The notes: generated by a model not told the origin, from the letters alone. A DNA stretch of 64,000 nucleotides from Maribacter stanieri (GCF_900112245.1 NZ_FOYX01000001.1:1-64000), one strand, 5' to 3'; shown: positions 37,241-47,033, numbered from the stretch's first letter. A program made the numbers and translations.

Positions 37241-38065
37241 CTATTTTTTTACTTTAATAGGTTGCCCAATAGATAAGTCAGAACTACGTAAATTATTCAA
37301 TTGCATAAGTTCATCAACACTCATATAATACTTTCTAGACAATGAATATAAAGTATCTCCTTTTTGTACTGTGTGTATGTTATCTGAATCTGTAGCAACT
37401 ATAGTTGTATTATCATAACCTGCTTTTTTTATTTGCCTATCATACTTATGCAAATCATATTTCTCTATTAAATAAATAAGCTTCTGCGGGTATCTTGGAT
37501 CTGTTGCGTAACCTGCCTTTCGTAATCCTCTCGCCCAACCTTTATAATCCGTATGTTTTAAATCGAATAAAAAAGCATATCTAGACCTTGTAGTTAAAAA
37601 TATACTGTGGTCTCTAAATGAATACATAGGATGGTTGTATTTTCTAAAGCACTCTCCTTTTTCATCGTCATCATGAAAATCATAATCACCCTCCCAACCT
37701 TTATGGCATTTTATCCCAAAATGATTGTTCGTTTTCATAGCTAATTCACCTTTGCCATTTCCACTTTCTAAAAGACCTTGTGCTAAGGTTATACTTGCAG
37801 GTATTCCATAACCCATCATTTCTAATTGGGCTGTTTCTGCAAATGTAGAAATGTAATCGGTTGGAGAGTCTATTCTAAATTGTATAAATTTTGAAGGTTC
37901 TGCAGGTAAATCTTCTTTCCCTACTTTTTTAGAATTATTAGTTGTTGATTTACTTCGTTCATTTTGAACGTTTTTAGTTCTCAACTGGTCTGAATATCTT
38001 TTTTTAGATTTACAAGAGGTAAAACCTAAACCCACCAACAACGCCAATAAAATTATCTTTTTCAT
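37241..38065 (-). CDS. Glucosaminidase lipoprotein with LysM domain (peptidoglycan hydrolase)
   Basis: 274 residues: lipoprotein signal with Cys18 (GFTSCKSKKR), a basic Ser-rich linker, then an FlgJ-like glucosaminidase domain at about 75-215 (TLAQGLLESGNGKGELAMKTNNHFGIKC, catalytic Glu in LLESG; YRFxxSF-type region YNHPMYSFRDHSIFL; KAGYATDPRYPQKL). A C-terminal LysM (HTVQKGDTLYSLSRKYYMSVDELMQLN) binds peptidoglycan. It cleaves glycan strands in the wall. Start overlaps the preceding PLP gene stop by 4 bases. Confidence 0.92.
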   Translation of the reverse strand: MKKIILLALLVGLGFTSCKSKKRYSDQLRTKNVQNERSKSTTNNSKKVGKEDLPAEPSKFIQFRIDSPTDYISTFAETAQLEMMGYGIPASITLAQGLLESGNGKGELAMKTNNHFGIKCHKGWEGDYDFHDDDEKGECFRKYNHPMYSFRDHSIFLTTRSRYAFLFDLKHTDYKGWARGLRKAGYATDPRYPQKLIYLIEKYDLHKYDRQIKKAGYDNTTIVATDSDNIHTVQKGDTLYSLSRKYYMSVDELMQLNNLRSSDLSIGQPIKVKK

Positions 38066-38988
38066 ATATTCAACAAAGGTAAATTTTTCTTTTTCAGTAC
38101 ACTATTCATGCCAACAATTCCTTGCAAGCCACCGGTATGTATTGCTAGAATTTTAGTATTTGGCACAAAAATATCAAGCTTGATCATATCGAACAACCCA
38201 AACATCATTTTTCCAGTATAAATAGGGTCTAAAGGAATTTTAGTTTTTTCCTTAAAGTCATTTATAAAATTAATTAGCTCTTCGGATATTTTTGCATACC
38301 CACCAAAATGATAATCGGTATTTAAATCCCATCGGTCATTACTGGCTAATTTCTGAATATCATTTTTTAAAAAATCTCCATTTAGGGCGGAGAATGCTAA
38401 TATTCTTTGATGTGAAAAGGAAGCATTTATTAATCCGGATGCGGTACCGCCTGTTCCTGCACTTGTACAAACAATATTGAATTCCTTATCGTTATGTGTC
38501 AAAATTTCCTCACATCCTTTTATAGCCAAGCTATTTGTTCCTCCTTCAGGCACTAAATAAAACTCTCCAAATTCTTTTCTTAACTGTTCAATAAACTCGG
38601 GATCCTCTTTCTTACGATAGTCATTTCTACTAATGAATTTAAAACGCATTCCATCTTCATAAGCCCGAGATAATGTAGAATTTGATTGCCAAGAATTTTC
38701 TAACTCTTCGCCACGTACAACCCCTATTGCACGAAATCCTTTCTCTTTCGCCGCATATGCGGTAGCTGCAATATGGTTAGAATATGCTCCGCCAAAGGTC
38801 AATAAGGTATTTTGATCTTCTGCTTTGGCAGCCAATAAATTGTATTTGAGCTTTCTGTATTTATTACCAGAAATGAAAGGATGCAGTAAATCTTCGCGTT
38901 TTAAGACAAGGGTAACTTGCTTTTCTGATAATAAAGGATGTTCAACAAGTTGATTGATGCTTTGCAAGTAGGGCGAATTTAACGCCAA
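38062..38988 (-). CDS. 1-aminocyclopropane-1-carboxylate deaminase/D-cysteine desulfhydrase family enzyme
   Basis: 308 residues, fold type II PLP enzyme. VTLVLKREDLLHPFISGNKYRKLKYNL carries the PLP-Lys, TFGGAYSNHIAATAYAAKEKG the substrate-binding Ser-Asn, and CTSAGTGGTASGL the phosphate-binding loop. The substrate (D-cysteine, ACC or another beta-substituted D-amino acid) cannot be decided by eye. Its start lies inside the end of the upstream 109-residue gene and its end overlaps the glucosaminidase start, so the group is translationally coupled. Confidence 0.88.
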   Translation of the reverse strand: MALNSPYLQSINQLVEHPLLSEKQVTLVLKREDLLHPFISGNKYRKLKYNLLAAKAEDQNTLLTFGGAYSNHIAATAYAAKEKGFRAIGVVRGEELENSWQSNSTLSRAYEDGMRFKFISRNDYRKKEDPEFIEQLRKEFGEFYLVPEGGTNSLAIKGCEEILTHNDKEFNIVCTSAGTGGTASGLINASFSHQRILAFSALNGDFLKNDIQKLASNDRWDLNTDYHFGGYAKISEELINFINDFKEKTKIPLDPIYTGKMMFGLFDMIKLDIFVPNTKILAIHTGGLQGIVGMNSVLKKKNLPLLNI

Positions 38989-39308
38989 AGATATTTAATA
39001 AAGCTAAATGTTTTGCGGCTAGACAGATAATCCATATTATTTTCATGCATATATGCCTCTTGCTCAAAACTAAGATTCTGATAAGCCTTATAAGAATCTA
39101 AATACCAAATGGCTCTAATTGCCCACTCGGTTAAGTAAAGTACATAAAAAGGTAAAATCAATAATTCTTGTTGTTGACGTAAATGAATTTTTTCATGATT
39201 TATGAGTACATCGTCATTTTTTAAACTTCTAGTTTTTAAAAATATAAAGGGCCATAGTGAAAGCCCCACATAATTTTTATAGAAGAAATGTCTAAAAACC
39301 AATATCAT
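38979..39308 (-). CDS. Small membrane protein with an HExxH-like (HEKIH) motif
   Basis: 109 residues with hydrophobic stretches around 10-25 and 45-70. DDVLINHEKIHLRQQQELL near 32-50 fits the HExxH metalloprotease pattern (HEKIH), and EQEAYMHEN downstream offers a possible third ligand. The short length suggests a minimal or truncated M56-like membrane peptidase; such reading frames recur in Flavobacteriia. It is first in the hemL group and overlaps the PLP enzyme gene by 10 bases. Proteolytic activity is unproven. Confidence 0.6.
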   Translation of the reverse strand: MILVFRHFFYKNYVGLSLWPFIFLKTRSLKNDDVLINHEKIHLRQQQELLILPFYVLYLTEWAIRAIWYLDSYKAYQNLSFEQEAYMHENNMDYLSSRKTFSFIKYLWR

Positions 39309-39332
39309 AGATTTACTTTGGTATTACTATAA

Positions 39333-39340
39333 CAAAGATA
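39333..39340 (-). promoter_or_regulatory. Possible -7 element of the hemL group
   Basis: TATCTTTG on the minus strand fits TAnnTTTG and lies 25 bases before the ATG at 39308. No -33 TTG is seen at 19-20 bases. A bulged hairpin (39371-39395) lies further upstream. Confidence 0.4.
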
Positions 39341-39504
39341 AAGCCAAAAATCGCTTGCTAAAAACTTACCGGTTTTTGTTGCCAACAAAACCGATTAAAT
39401 GCCAAAGCTTAGCTTAAGCGCTTTTACGTCTATCTTCAAGTCATTAACTACCAAGGTTATCAACAGAAAGAATTAACTTTATATCATTAAAAATCAGCGA
39501 TTAC

Positions 39505-39663
39505 ATGAAAGAGATAATTCCGATAGAGGAAGGAGATTTTTACTGGTCTGAAAACGGATTTAGAGTTTTTACAAAACAGTATCACTTAAAAAGAGGTTAT
39601 TGTTGTGAAAGTGGTTGTAGACATTGCCCGTATGGATATGACCCAAAAACTAACATGCAGTAA
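39505..39663 (+). CDS. DUF5522-family small Cys-rich protein (52 aa)
   Basis: A 52-residue protein: MKEIIPIEEGDFYWSENG, RVFTKQYHLKRGYCCESGCRHCPYGYDP, then a short tail. The CC...C..CPYGY arrangement (Cys33, Cys34, Cys38, Cys41) is the hallmark of DUF5522 and related short domains and could bind a metal. It is short and often not annotated. The gene lies between the hemL group (divergent) and the DUF4136 lipoprotein gene. Function unknown. Confidence 0.88.
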   Translation: MKEIIPIEEGDFYWSENGFRVFTKQYHLKRGYCCESGCRHCPYGYDPKTNMQ

Positions 39664-39737
39664 GTTTTTAACATAGCTCGGCATGATATTTGTATTTAAT
39701 TCTATCAGAAAATTGAGTCTTTAAAAAATATAACGTT

Positions 39738-40307
39738 ATGAAAAACATCAAATTACTTGGTTTACCATTGCTACTTCTAGTCCTTATTTCTTCTTGTTCT
39801 TCTGTTAGTGTTCTTTCAGATTACGACCAAAAAGCAGATTTTAATGGCTACAAAACTTACGCCTTCTATAAGACAGGTATTGATAAAGCACAAATATCAG
39901 ATTTAGAAAAGAAACGAATTCTACGCGCCATTGAAACGGAAATGAGTTCTAGAGGCTTTGTAAAATCTGAGACACCAGATTTGTTGGTGAGTATTTTTAC
40001 CAAAGAACAAGAAAGAGTTGATGTTTACAATAATAACTACGGTTGGGGCGGTGCCTGGGGATGGGGATACAACCCATGGGCTTGGGGTCCTGGTTTTGGC
40101 TGGGGAGGAACTAGTGTAAGTGCTAGTACACAAGGCTCTCTTTATATCGATTTAATTGATAACAAATCAAATGAGCTAGTATGGCAAGGAAAAGGTGTTG
40201 GCACATTGTCAAACACAAGCAATATTGCTAAAAAGGAAGAACGTATTCGAGAATTTGTTTCTCAAATATTAGAGCAATACCCACCTAATGCTGTTGCTTT
40301 GAAATAA
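39738..40307 (+). CDS. DUF4136 lipoprotein
   Basis: 189 residues, lipidated Cys20 (VLISSCSSV). The DUF4136 pattern DYDQKADFNGYKTYAFYK opens the mature protein, and PDLLVSIFTKEQE and GSLYIDLIDNKSNELVWQGKGVGTL follow. A Trp/Gly-rich loop (about 100-128, GWGGAWGWGYNPWAWGPGFGWGG) interrupts the domain, as in other members. These are outer-membrane or periplasmic lipoproteins of unknown role. A long perfect palindromic terminator follows. Confidence 0.85.
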   Translation: MKNIKLLGLPLLLLVLISSCSSVSVLSDYDQKADFNGYKTYAFYKTGIDKAQISDLEKKRILRAIETEMSSRGFVKSETPDLLVSIFTKEQERVDVYNNNYGWGGAWGWGYNPWAWGPGFGWGGTSVSASTQGSLYIDLIDNKSNELVWQGKGVGTLSNTSNIAKKEERIREFVSQILEQYPPNAVALK

Positions 40308-40321
40308 TAAAATATATACTT

Positions 40322-40365
40322 AAAAAAAGAGGCTGTCAATACATGTATTGACAGCCTCTTTTTTT
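40322..40365. terminator. Bidirectional terminator, 44-bp perfect palindrome
   Basis: Seven A, then GAGGCTGTCAATACA and its exact complement, then seven T: a 44-base perfect palindrome without an unpaired loop between convergent DUF4136 and Lrp/AsnC genes. Confidence 0.88.
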
Positions 40366-40367
40366 AT

Positions 40368-40835
40368 TTACAATAATGGAAAATTAGTATTATTCTTTAC
40401 CTCATTTAAAACGAATGCACTTTTAACACCTCCAATACTAGGTAATGAAGCAATTTTAAATTTTGCAAAATTATAATATGCATCAAGGTTTTTGACTACG
40501 ACTTTTAATAAAAAATCGAACTCACCACCCACAACAAAACATTCTACCACTTCTGGATATTTCATAACCTGCTCAAAGAAATCATCCATCATTGCTCCTT
40601 TTTGTGCCTCTAAAGAAACAAAGCTAAATACCGTTATGCTCTCCTCTATTTTATCCTTGTTTAATATAGCTACATAGTTCTTTATAAACCCGTCATGCTC
40701 TAATCGTTTAATACGTTCATAAACGGGTGTTTTTGTCAATCCTAATTGCTCTGCTATAGTTTTGGCACCCGTCTTAGCATCTTTCTGTAAAATCTTTAAT
40801 ATCTCCCTATCTATAAAATCCAGTTTCTCCACCAT
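40368..40835 (-). CDS. Lrp/AsnC-family transcription regulator
   Basis: 155 residues. N-terminal helix-turn-helix (DREILKILQKDAKTGAKTIAEQLGLTKTPVYERIKRLE, about 7-45) and a C-terminal RAM/AsnC ligand domain (VVECFVVGGEFDFLLKVVV, about 95-115) of normal length. Such proteins form octamers that sense amino acids. The gene is divergent from the aromatic amino acid hydroxylase with a 168-base gap containing dyad repeats, so it probably controls that gene in response to an aromatic amino acid. The pairing is an inference from position. Confidence 0.92.
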   Translation of the reverse strand: MVEKLDFIDREILKILQKDAKTGAKTIAEQLGLTKTPVYERIKRLEHDGFIKNYVAILNKDKIEESITVFSFVSLEAQKGAMMDDFFEQVMKYPEVVECFVVGGEFDFLLKVVVKNLDAYYNFAKFKIASLPSIGGVKSAFVLNEVKNNTNFPLL

Positions 40836-40953
40836 ACTTTTTCCTTTTTTTCGAATATAACTTGTGCTTATAAGGTAATTATTCCTTTAAATATATATTT
40901 AATAAGTCTTATTTACCAATTTAAATAATATTAACAATTAATTGATCTGTAAA

Positions 40954-40989
40954 TTCTATTTTTAATAGAAATAATTAGAGTTAACTCTA
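40954..40989. promoter_or_regulatory. Two dyad sites, candidate Lrp/AsnC operators
   Basis: TTCTATT-TTT-AATAGAA (40954-40970, perfect 7-bp arms) and the perfect palindrome TAGAGTTAACTCTA (40976-40989) lie between the divergent Lrp/AsnC and hydroxylase genes, the second 14 bases before the hydroxylase start. They share a TAGA/TCTA edge and fit the roughly 15-bp palindromic sites of this regulator family. Confidence 0.5.
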
Positions 40990-41003
40990 GAAAACTTAAG
41001 CGT

Positions 41004-42761
41004 ATGAATACTTCTGAATATGAAAGCAATCCTATCTTGGATAAACTTCCTAAACATTTAAGACAGTATATCAAGCCTCAAAATTATGAGGATTATACGC
41101 CAGTTAACCAAGCTGTGTGGCGCTACGTTATGCGTAAAAATGTGGATTACCTTAGTAAAGTCGCGCATAAGTCCTACACCGATGGTTTACGCAAGACAGG
41201 AATATCTATAGACAATATACCTAACATGTACGGCATGAACCGTATTTTAAAGGATTTAGGCTGGGCTGCAGTAGCTGTTGATGGCTTTATACCACCTGCG
41301 GCATTTATGGAGTTTCAGGCGTATAATGTACTTGTTATTGCTTCAGATATTAGACAACTCGAAAATATAGCTTATACACCCGCCCCAGATATAATTCATG
41401 AAGGCGCAGGACATGCCCCTATTATTGCAAATCCAGAATATGCGGCATATTTAAGACGTTTTGGAGAGATTGGCTGTAAAGCTATTTCAAGTGCAAAAGA
41501 TTTTGAACTTTATGAAGCGGTACGCCATCTATCTATTATTAAAGAAGCTAAAGGGACTGCTTTAGAAGAAATTGAAAAAGCTGAAAAACATATAGAATTT
41601 CTTCAAGATAATATGGGTGAACCTAGTGAAATGGCTTTTATAAGAAATCTTCATTGGTGGACAGTTGAATACGGGTTAATAGGCTCTCTAGAAGACCCTA
41701 AAATTTATGGTGCGGGACTTTTATCTTCTATAGGGGAAAGTCAATGGTGTATGACCGACAAGGTCAAAAAACTACCTTATTCTATAGAGGCGGCAAGAAC
41801 ATCTTTTGATATTACCAAACCTCAACCACAACTATTCGTTACACCAGATTTTGCCTTTTTAAGTCAGGTACTGGAAGATTTTGCTAATACAATGGCGCTG
41901 CGAAAGGGCGGATTATCAGGTTTACAGAAACTTATAGACTCTAAGGAATTAGGAACCATAGAACTGAGTACCGGATTACAAGTATCTGGTAATTTCGAAT
42001 CTTTAATTTCTCATGATGGTAAACCTATCTACTTTCAGACTAGAGGAAAATCAGCACTTGCATACAGAGAAAAAGAATTAGTTGGGCAAGATGTAAATCA
42101 ACATGAAACAGGTTTTGGCTCACCTATTGGAAGACTAAAAGGGATAAATATACCTATAGAAGATATGAGTCCGCGCGATCTAAAAGCATATAAAATTTAC
42201 GAAGGAGAAATTGTATCCCTAGACTTTACTGGCGGAATCAATGTTACCGGTAAAATTGTAACCGGTACGCGTAACCTTCAAGGTCGTATTATTTTAATCA
42301 CTTTCGAAAATTGTAAGGTTACCTACAAAAATGATATTCTTTTTGAATCTTACGATGAATTGTATAACATGGCCATTGGAGAAGAAATCGTTTCTGCATA
42401 CCACGGCCCTGCAGATTTAAAGAGTTTTGACCTTTTAGACCATTCTTTAAGCACCAACTGTTACAACAACCATCAAGAAGGCTTAACCGAATTGGAGTCT
42501 TACTATAAATTAATTCGTGATTTTAGAGAGGGCAATAACACTATAATCTCGAGAACAAAAGTTTTTGAAGTAATACAAGAAAAATATCCAAATGATTGGT
42601 TATTACCTATTGAAATTTATGAATTGGCAATTCTAAGCAACGAAAAGAAATTAGCCGAAAGCATAAAGAAACATCTTGAAAATATTAAACTAGACCAACC
42701 TAAACTTGGGCAATTAATTGATGACGGACTAGAATTGGCAACTGTTACAACTATGGCTTAA
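41004..42761 (+). CDS. phhA: Aromatic amino acid hydroxylase (phenylalanine 4-monooxygenase type), long form
   Basis: 585 residues. The catalytic domain occupies about 60-290: IIHEGAGHAPI near 131 supplies the two iron-binding His and WTVEYGLIG near 221 the iron-binding Glu, with EPSEMAFIRNLHWW between. The tetrahydropterin-dependent enzyme hydroxylates phenylalanine to tyrosine. The other half (about 300-585) is absent from short bacterial forms of about 260-300 residues; long forms are known in Bacteroidota but the tail has no named function. The 3' end overlaps the end of the convergent DUF4230 gene by 11 bases. The divergent Lrp/AsnC gene is a likely regulator. Confidence 0.93.
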   Translation: MNTSEYESNPILDKLPKHLRQYIKPQNYEDYTPVNQAVWRYVMRKNVDYLSKVAHKSYTDGLRKTGISIDNIPNMYGMNRILKDLGWAAVAVDGFIPPAAFMEFQAYNVLVIASDIRQLENIAYTPAPDIIHEGAGHAPIIANPEYAAYLRRFGEIGCKAISSAKDFELYEAVRHLSIIKEAKGTALEEIEKAEKHIEFLQDNMGEPSEMAFIRNLHWWTVEYGLIGSLEDPKIYGAGLLSSIGESQWCMTDKVKKLPYSIEAARTSFDITKPQPQLFVTPDFAFLSQVLEDFANTMALRKGGLSGLQKLIDSKELGTIELSTGLQVSGNFESLISHDGKPIYFQTRGKSALAYREKELVGQDVNQHETGFGSPIGRLKGINIPIEDMSPRDLKAYKIYEGEIVSLDFTGGINVTGKIVTGTRNLQGRIILITFENCKVTYKNDILFESYDELYNMAIGEEIVSAYHGPADLKSFDLLDHSLSTNCYNNHQEGLTELESYYKLIRDFREGNNTIISRTKVFEVIQEKYPNDWLLPIEIYELAILSNEKKLAESIKKHLENIKLDQPKLGQLIDDGLELATVTTMA

Positions 42762-43365
42762 CCACTTGTACACCTTCTAAAGATTCTATGGTTTGATCTT
42801 GATATGTTAAACGCCACCCCATAGAATTGGTAAGAATGTAGAATTTCTGCAACTCACTGATCAGTCTATTTTCTGCATTGCTACGAAGCGAAGAAGCTTC
42901 TACTTTTTTCATTAAGGAAGCTTTGACCGTTTTTTTTATTTTATTGTAATCTGCAGCATCAAACTGATTTAAGTAATCTGCAGTTACATCATAATATTCA
43001 AAATCTGGATTTAGTTTTATTTCAGCTTCTGGAATGCTATTTATTTTGACTGTCTTTGTTGCTTCATCAATCTCAAAATTAATGAGACTTAAATCATATG
43101 CTACGGTTACATCTGCATTTACTACAACCAATGCCTTTTTTTCTGCTCTTAGCAAAGGGCCAAAAAGCTCCTTAGAATCTTTGTAATTATAAACTTCAGA
43201 AAAATGACCTTCGGTTACTATCAATTTAGAAACGTTAGTTATCTCTTGCTGAATGAGCATGGAGTTTTCCTCAAGAATGGATTTATCTTCATTACTATCA
43301 TTGCAGGAACGAACAATAAAAACAATTGCCAAAGTAATTAAAACGCCTGCTACAAATTTCCTCAT
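42751..43365 (-). CDS. DUF4230 membrane-anchored protein
   Basis: 204 residues with one N-terminal membrane helix (MRKFVAGVLITLAIVFIVRSC). The soluble part begins IQQEITNVSKLIVTEGHFSEVYNYKD, the DUF4230 signature, and is mixed alpha/beta with KKALVVVNADVTVAYDLSLINF. The family is widespread but has no known function. Start overlaps the GSCFA gene stop by 4 bases; the stop overlaps phhA by 11 bases from the opposite strand. Confidence 0.85.
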   Translation of the reverse strand: MRKFVAGVLITLAIVFIVRSCNDSNEDKSILEENSMLIQQEITNVSKLIVTEGHFSEVYNYKDSKELFGPLLRAEKKALVVVNADVTVAYDLSLINFEIDEATKTVKINSIPEAEIKLNPDFEYYDVTADYLNQFDAADYNKIKKTVKASLMKKVEASSLRSNAENRLISELQKFYILTNSMGWRLTYQDQTIESLEGVQVVKP

Positions 43366-44321
43366 GCTTTTGAAGTTTTAAAATCCATAAATGGATATGC
43401 ATTCTGTATATACGCAATTTTGTGTGTGAGTGATTTTAAAAACTTTTGATGTGCCTCTCCTTCGGGATTAAAAGCCCTATGTTGCAAACCGCGCTTAATT
43501 TCATCTACCTTTTTCATTACTCCATTACTAGTTTCATCAATCCATACTTCTACAAATTTCTCCCAAATATATTCTATTGCTATTTCGCTTGGATGAATCA
43601 TATCTTTAGCATAAAAACGATAATCCCTAAGTTCATCTATCATTATTTCATAACTAGGAAAATACGAAATCCCATCACTGTCAATGACTTGATGAATAGC
43701 CGAAATTAAATGCGCTTTACTCAACTGGTTTTCAACGAAACCATCCTTTAAATGCCTAACTGGTGATACGGTAAATATAAATTGCACTTCTGGGTTTACT
43801 GATTTAACCAAGGCAATAATACACTGAAGACTCTCCTTTACCTTCGAAACACTTAATAATTCTTTTGTAAAATCTTTCTGAGGCACTTTGTGACAATTTG
43901 CCACAACCTGTGCGTTTAACGTGTTTAGATATACCCAAGCAGTACCTAAAGTAATAATTACGTGACTGGTCTGTTTCAATTGAACCAATGTCTGCTCTAC
44001 CTCAAGATTTAAATCTGAAATTATTTTTTCTTTGGATGGATTACTGAGTTCTGAATGTGCATCAAAACAATGCCATTGTTCATTTAAAAAGAACACATCA
44101 TCTTCAGTATAAACATACTCCTGAACCGCCCTTTGAATTACTTTCTCAATAGCCAACGGATGAAACAAAATCCCGAACGGATTCTGCAGCCCTTGAAATT
44201 TATAATACTCAAGTTTAGCACCTATATTTTCAGAAAAACAAGAGCCCAAAAGCAATAATTGACTAGAATAATCAATCTGATTTTGGGATTTTGATAATGA
44301 TATTTTCGTTAAGAGATTCAT
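43362..44321 (-). CDS. GSCFA-domain protein
   Basis: 319 residues. The signature LLLGSCFSENIGAKLEYYKF gives the family its name (Gly-Ser-Cys-Phe-Ala class), and NPFGILFHPLAIEKVIQRA plus the closing DMIHPSEIAIEYIWEKF complete it. The fold is SGNH/GDSL-hydrolase-like, with HPSEIA possibly carrying the catalytic His, but the substrate is unknown. Cytoplasmic, no signal peptide. It lies 46 bases after alaS on the same strand. Confidence 0.9.
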   Translation of the reverse strand: MNLLTKISLSKSQNQIDYSSQLLLLGSCFSENIGAKLEYYKFQGLQNPFGILFHPLAIEKVIQRAVQEYVYTEDDVFFLNEQWHCFDAHSELSNPSKEKIISDLNLEVEQTLVQLKQTSHVIITLGTAWVYLNTLNAQVVANCHKVPQKDFTKELLSVSKVKESLQCIIALVKSVNPEVQFIFTVSPVRHLKDGFVENQLSKAHLISAIHQVIDSDGISYFPSYEIMIDELRDYRFYAKDMIHPSEIAIEYIWEKFVEVWIDETSNGVMKKVDEIKRGLQHRAFNPEGEAHQKFLKSLTHKIAYIQNAYPFMDFKTSKA

Positions 44322-44367
44322 CTATTAGAATTAGTATCGTATTACGAATTTCTTAAACTGGAATTAC

Positions 44368-46983
44368 TTATTTGATATAGCTCTCTGCCATTGTTAATGC
44401 CTCATCAATACCTCCAGGATTTTTACCTCCTGCGGTTGCAAAAAATGGTTGACCACCACCGCCTCCTTGAATATACTTACCAAGCTCCCTTACTATAGTA
44501 CCTGCATTCAAATTTTTAGAAGCCACTAGTTCCTTTGAAATATAGCAAGACAATAATGCTTTACCATTTTGCTCAGAACCAAACAAAAGAAATAAATTAT
44601 CTTTCTGGTTACCCATTTCAAAACTTAAATCCTTGATTCCCGATGCATCCAAATCAATTTTTTTAGCTAGAAATTGTATTCCGTTTACTTCTTTAAGTTC
44701 TGACAGTAAATCTCCTTTTAAATTCTTCGCCTTATCTTTCAATAACTCAGCTACTTGTTTTTTAAGATTGCTATTCTCTTCTTGTAAACCAGATACCGAC
44801 TTAACCGGATCTTGAGTGTTACCCAACACATCTTTTATCTTGGTCAAAAGCATATCATTATCTATATGAAAATCTTTTACCGCATCACCCGTAATTGCTT
44901 CAATTCTACGAATACCAGCTGCTACCGCACCCTCAGACTTAATTTTAAATTGCCAGATATCAGCAGTATTTTTAACATGGGTACCTCCACAAAGTTCTAT
45001 AGATTGTCCAAAACGAATAGTTCTAACAGCATCTCCATATTTTTCACCGAACAATGCCATAGCTCCATCATCAATAGCTACTTTCATAGGTACATTTCGC
45101 TGTTCTTGAAGTTGCAAATGACCTTCTATACGTGCATTAACAAAATTCTCTACCTCCCTTAATTCTTCTGCTGTCATTTTAGAAAAATGCGAAAAATCAA
45201 ATCTCAAATATTTGGAATGTACCGAAGAACCTTTTTGTTCTACATGCTTACCTAAAACTTCACGAAGTGCTTGGTGCAACAAATGCGTTGCCGTATGGTT
45301 CGCCTCTGTTCTACTACGTTGTTTTTTATCTACTACCGCTTTAAAACTTTCTCCTAAATGTTTTGGTAGGTTTTTAGCAAAGTGAATAATCTCATTATTT
45401 TCTTTCTTGGTGTCGATAATGTAAACAACATCGCCATGTGAATCTTCTAAATAACCTTTATCACCTACTTGACCACCACCTTCAGCGTAAAATGGAGTGA
45501 GATTAAATACCAATTGAAACTGGGTTCCATCCTTTTTAGAAACGATTTTACGGTATTTAGTGATCTTTACCTCAACATCAAGCATATCATAACCAACAAA
45601 TTCTTGTTCGTTATCTTCATGCAATATTTCCCAATCTTGTTTTGAAACGACTGATGCAGATTTAGAACGATTTTTCTGTTGTTGCATAGCCTCGTCAAAA
45701 CCAGCTTCATCTAATTGATACCCCTTTTCACTTAAAATTAAAGCCGTTAAATCTATAGGAAAACCGAAAGTATCATAAAGCTCAAAAGCTTTACCACCAT
45801 CGACTGTTTTTCCTTTAGTATTTTTAATAATTGTATCGAGCAATACCAAACCTTGATCTAATGTTTTCAAGAAAGAATTCTCTTCTTCCTTAATTACATT
45901 TTCAATTAACTGCTTTTGTTCTTTCAATTCAGGATATGCATCCCCTAAAGATTTAGTCAACACATTAACCAAACGAAACATAAAAGGTTCCTTGGTATCC
46001 AAAAATGTAAATCCGTAACGAACTGCTCTTCTAAGTATTCTTCTAATTACATAACCAGCACCTGTATTACTAGGTAATTGACCATCTGCAATTGAAAAAG
46101 CTACTGCACGTATATGATCACTTATTACACGTATTGCTATATCATTTTCCTCATTCTTACCATATTCGGAATTAGTAATGACTTCTATTTCACGAATTAA
46201 TGGCATAAAAATATCCGTATCGTAGTTAGATTGTACACCTTGCAATACCATACACAGACGCTCAAAGCCCATACCTGTATCTACATGTTTTGCAGGCAAA
46301 CTTTCTAATGAACCATCTGCTTTACGATTATATTGCATAAATACGAGGTTCCATATTTCCACTACCTGCGGGTGATCTTGGTTTACCAAGCTTGCACCAG
46401 ATACTTTTGCCTTTTCTTCTTTAGATCGGATATCAACATGAATTTCAGAACATGGTCCACATGGACCTTGATCGCCCATTTCCCAGAAATTATCCTTTTT
46501 GTTACCCATGATAATTCTATCCTCAGGAACAATATTCTTCCAAAGCTTAAATGCTTCTGTATCCAGTTCTAATTTATCCGCATCATTACTTCCTTCAAAT
46601 ACCGATACATAAAGACTATCCTTATCGATATTAAAAACTTCTGTCAACAACTCCCAAGCCCAGGTAATAGCCTCTTCCTTAAAATAATCACCAAAACTCC
46701 AGTTGCCCAACATCTCGAACATAGTATGGTGATAGGTATCTTTACCAACTTCTTCTAAATCATTATGCTTACCACTTACTCGTAAACATTTTTGAGTATC
46801 AACTACTCTAGAATTTTTAGATTGGCTTATTCCTAAAAAATATTCTTTAAATTGATTCATTCCCGCATTTGTAAAAAGCAGGGTTGGGTCATCTTTAATG
46901 ACCATTGGCGCAGAAGGCACTATTTTGTGTTCTTTTCCCTTGAAAAAATTCAGAAATTGAGTTCTTGTATCTTTTGAATTCAT
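44368..46983 (-). CDS. alaS: Alanyl-tRNA synthetase
   Basis: 871 residues of usual length. Catalytic domain at 1-450 ([50 protein letters not shown]), editing domain at 560-740 with the zinc site [16 protein letters not shown] and CGGTHVKNT, and a C-terminal coiled-coil and DHHA1-like oligomerisation region ending [19 protein letters not shown]. It charges tRNA-Ala and edits mischarged Ser/Gly. It heads alaS-GSCFA-DUF4230 and is divergent from the M23 peptidase gene. Confidence 0.98.
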   Translation of the reverse strand: MNSKDTRTQFLNFFKGKEHKIVPSAPMVIKDDPTLLFTNAGMNQFKEYFLGISQSKNSRVVDTQKCLRVSGKHNDLEEVGKDTYHHTMFEMLGNWSFGDYFKEEAITWAWELLTEVFNIDKDSLYVSVFEGSNDADKLELDTEAFKLWKNIVPEDRIIMGNKKDNFWEMGDQGPCGPCSEIHVDIRSKEEKAKVSGASLVNQDHPQVVEIWNLVFMQYNRKADGSLESLPAKHVDTGMGFERLCMVLQGVQSNYDTDIFMPLIREIEVITNSEYGKNEENDIAIRVISDHIRAVAFSIADGQLPSNTGAGYVIRRILRRAVRYGFTFLDTKEPFMFRLVNVLTKSLGDAYPELKEQKQLIENVIKEEENSFLKTLDQGLVLLDTIIKNTKGKTVDGGKAFELYDTFGFPIDLTALILSEKGYQLDEAGFDEAMQQQKNRSKSASVVSKQDWEILHEDNEQEFVGYDMLDVEVKITKYRKIVSKKDGTQFQLVFNLTPFYAEGGGQVGDKGYLEDSHGDVVYIIDTKKENNEIIHFAKNLPKHLGESFKAVVDKKQRSRTEANHTATHLLHQALREVLGKHVEQKGSSVHSKYLRFDFSHFSKMTAEELREVENFVNARIEGHLQLQEQRNVPMKVAIDDGAMALFGEKYGDAVRTIRFGQSIELCGGTHVKNTADIWQFKIKSEGAVAAGIRRIEAITGDAVKDFHIDNDMLLTKIKDVLGNTQDPVKSVSGLQEENSNLKKQVAELLKDKAKNLKGDLLSELKEVNGIQFLAKKIDLDASGIKDLSFEMGNQKDNLFLLFGSEQNGKALLSCYISKELVASKNLNAGTIVRELGKYIQGGGGGQPFFATAGGKNPGGIDEALTMAESYIK

Positions 46984-47033
46984 CTAAAATGCTAAGCTTT
47001 TACAAATTGTAACGGTTTATATAAAACTATTTT

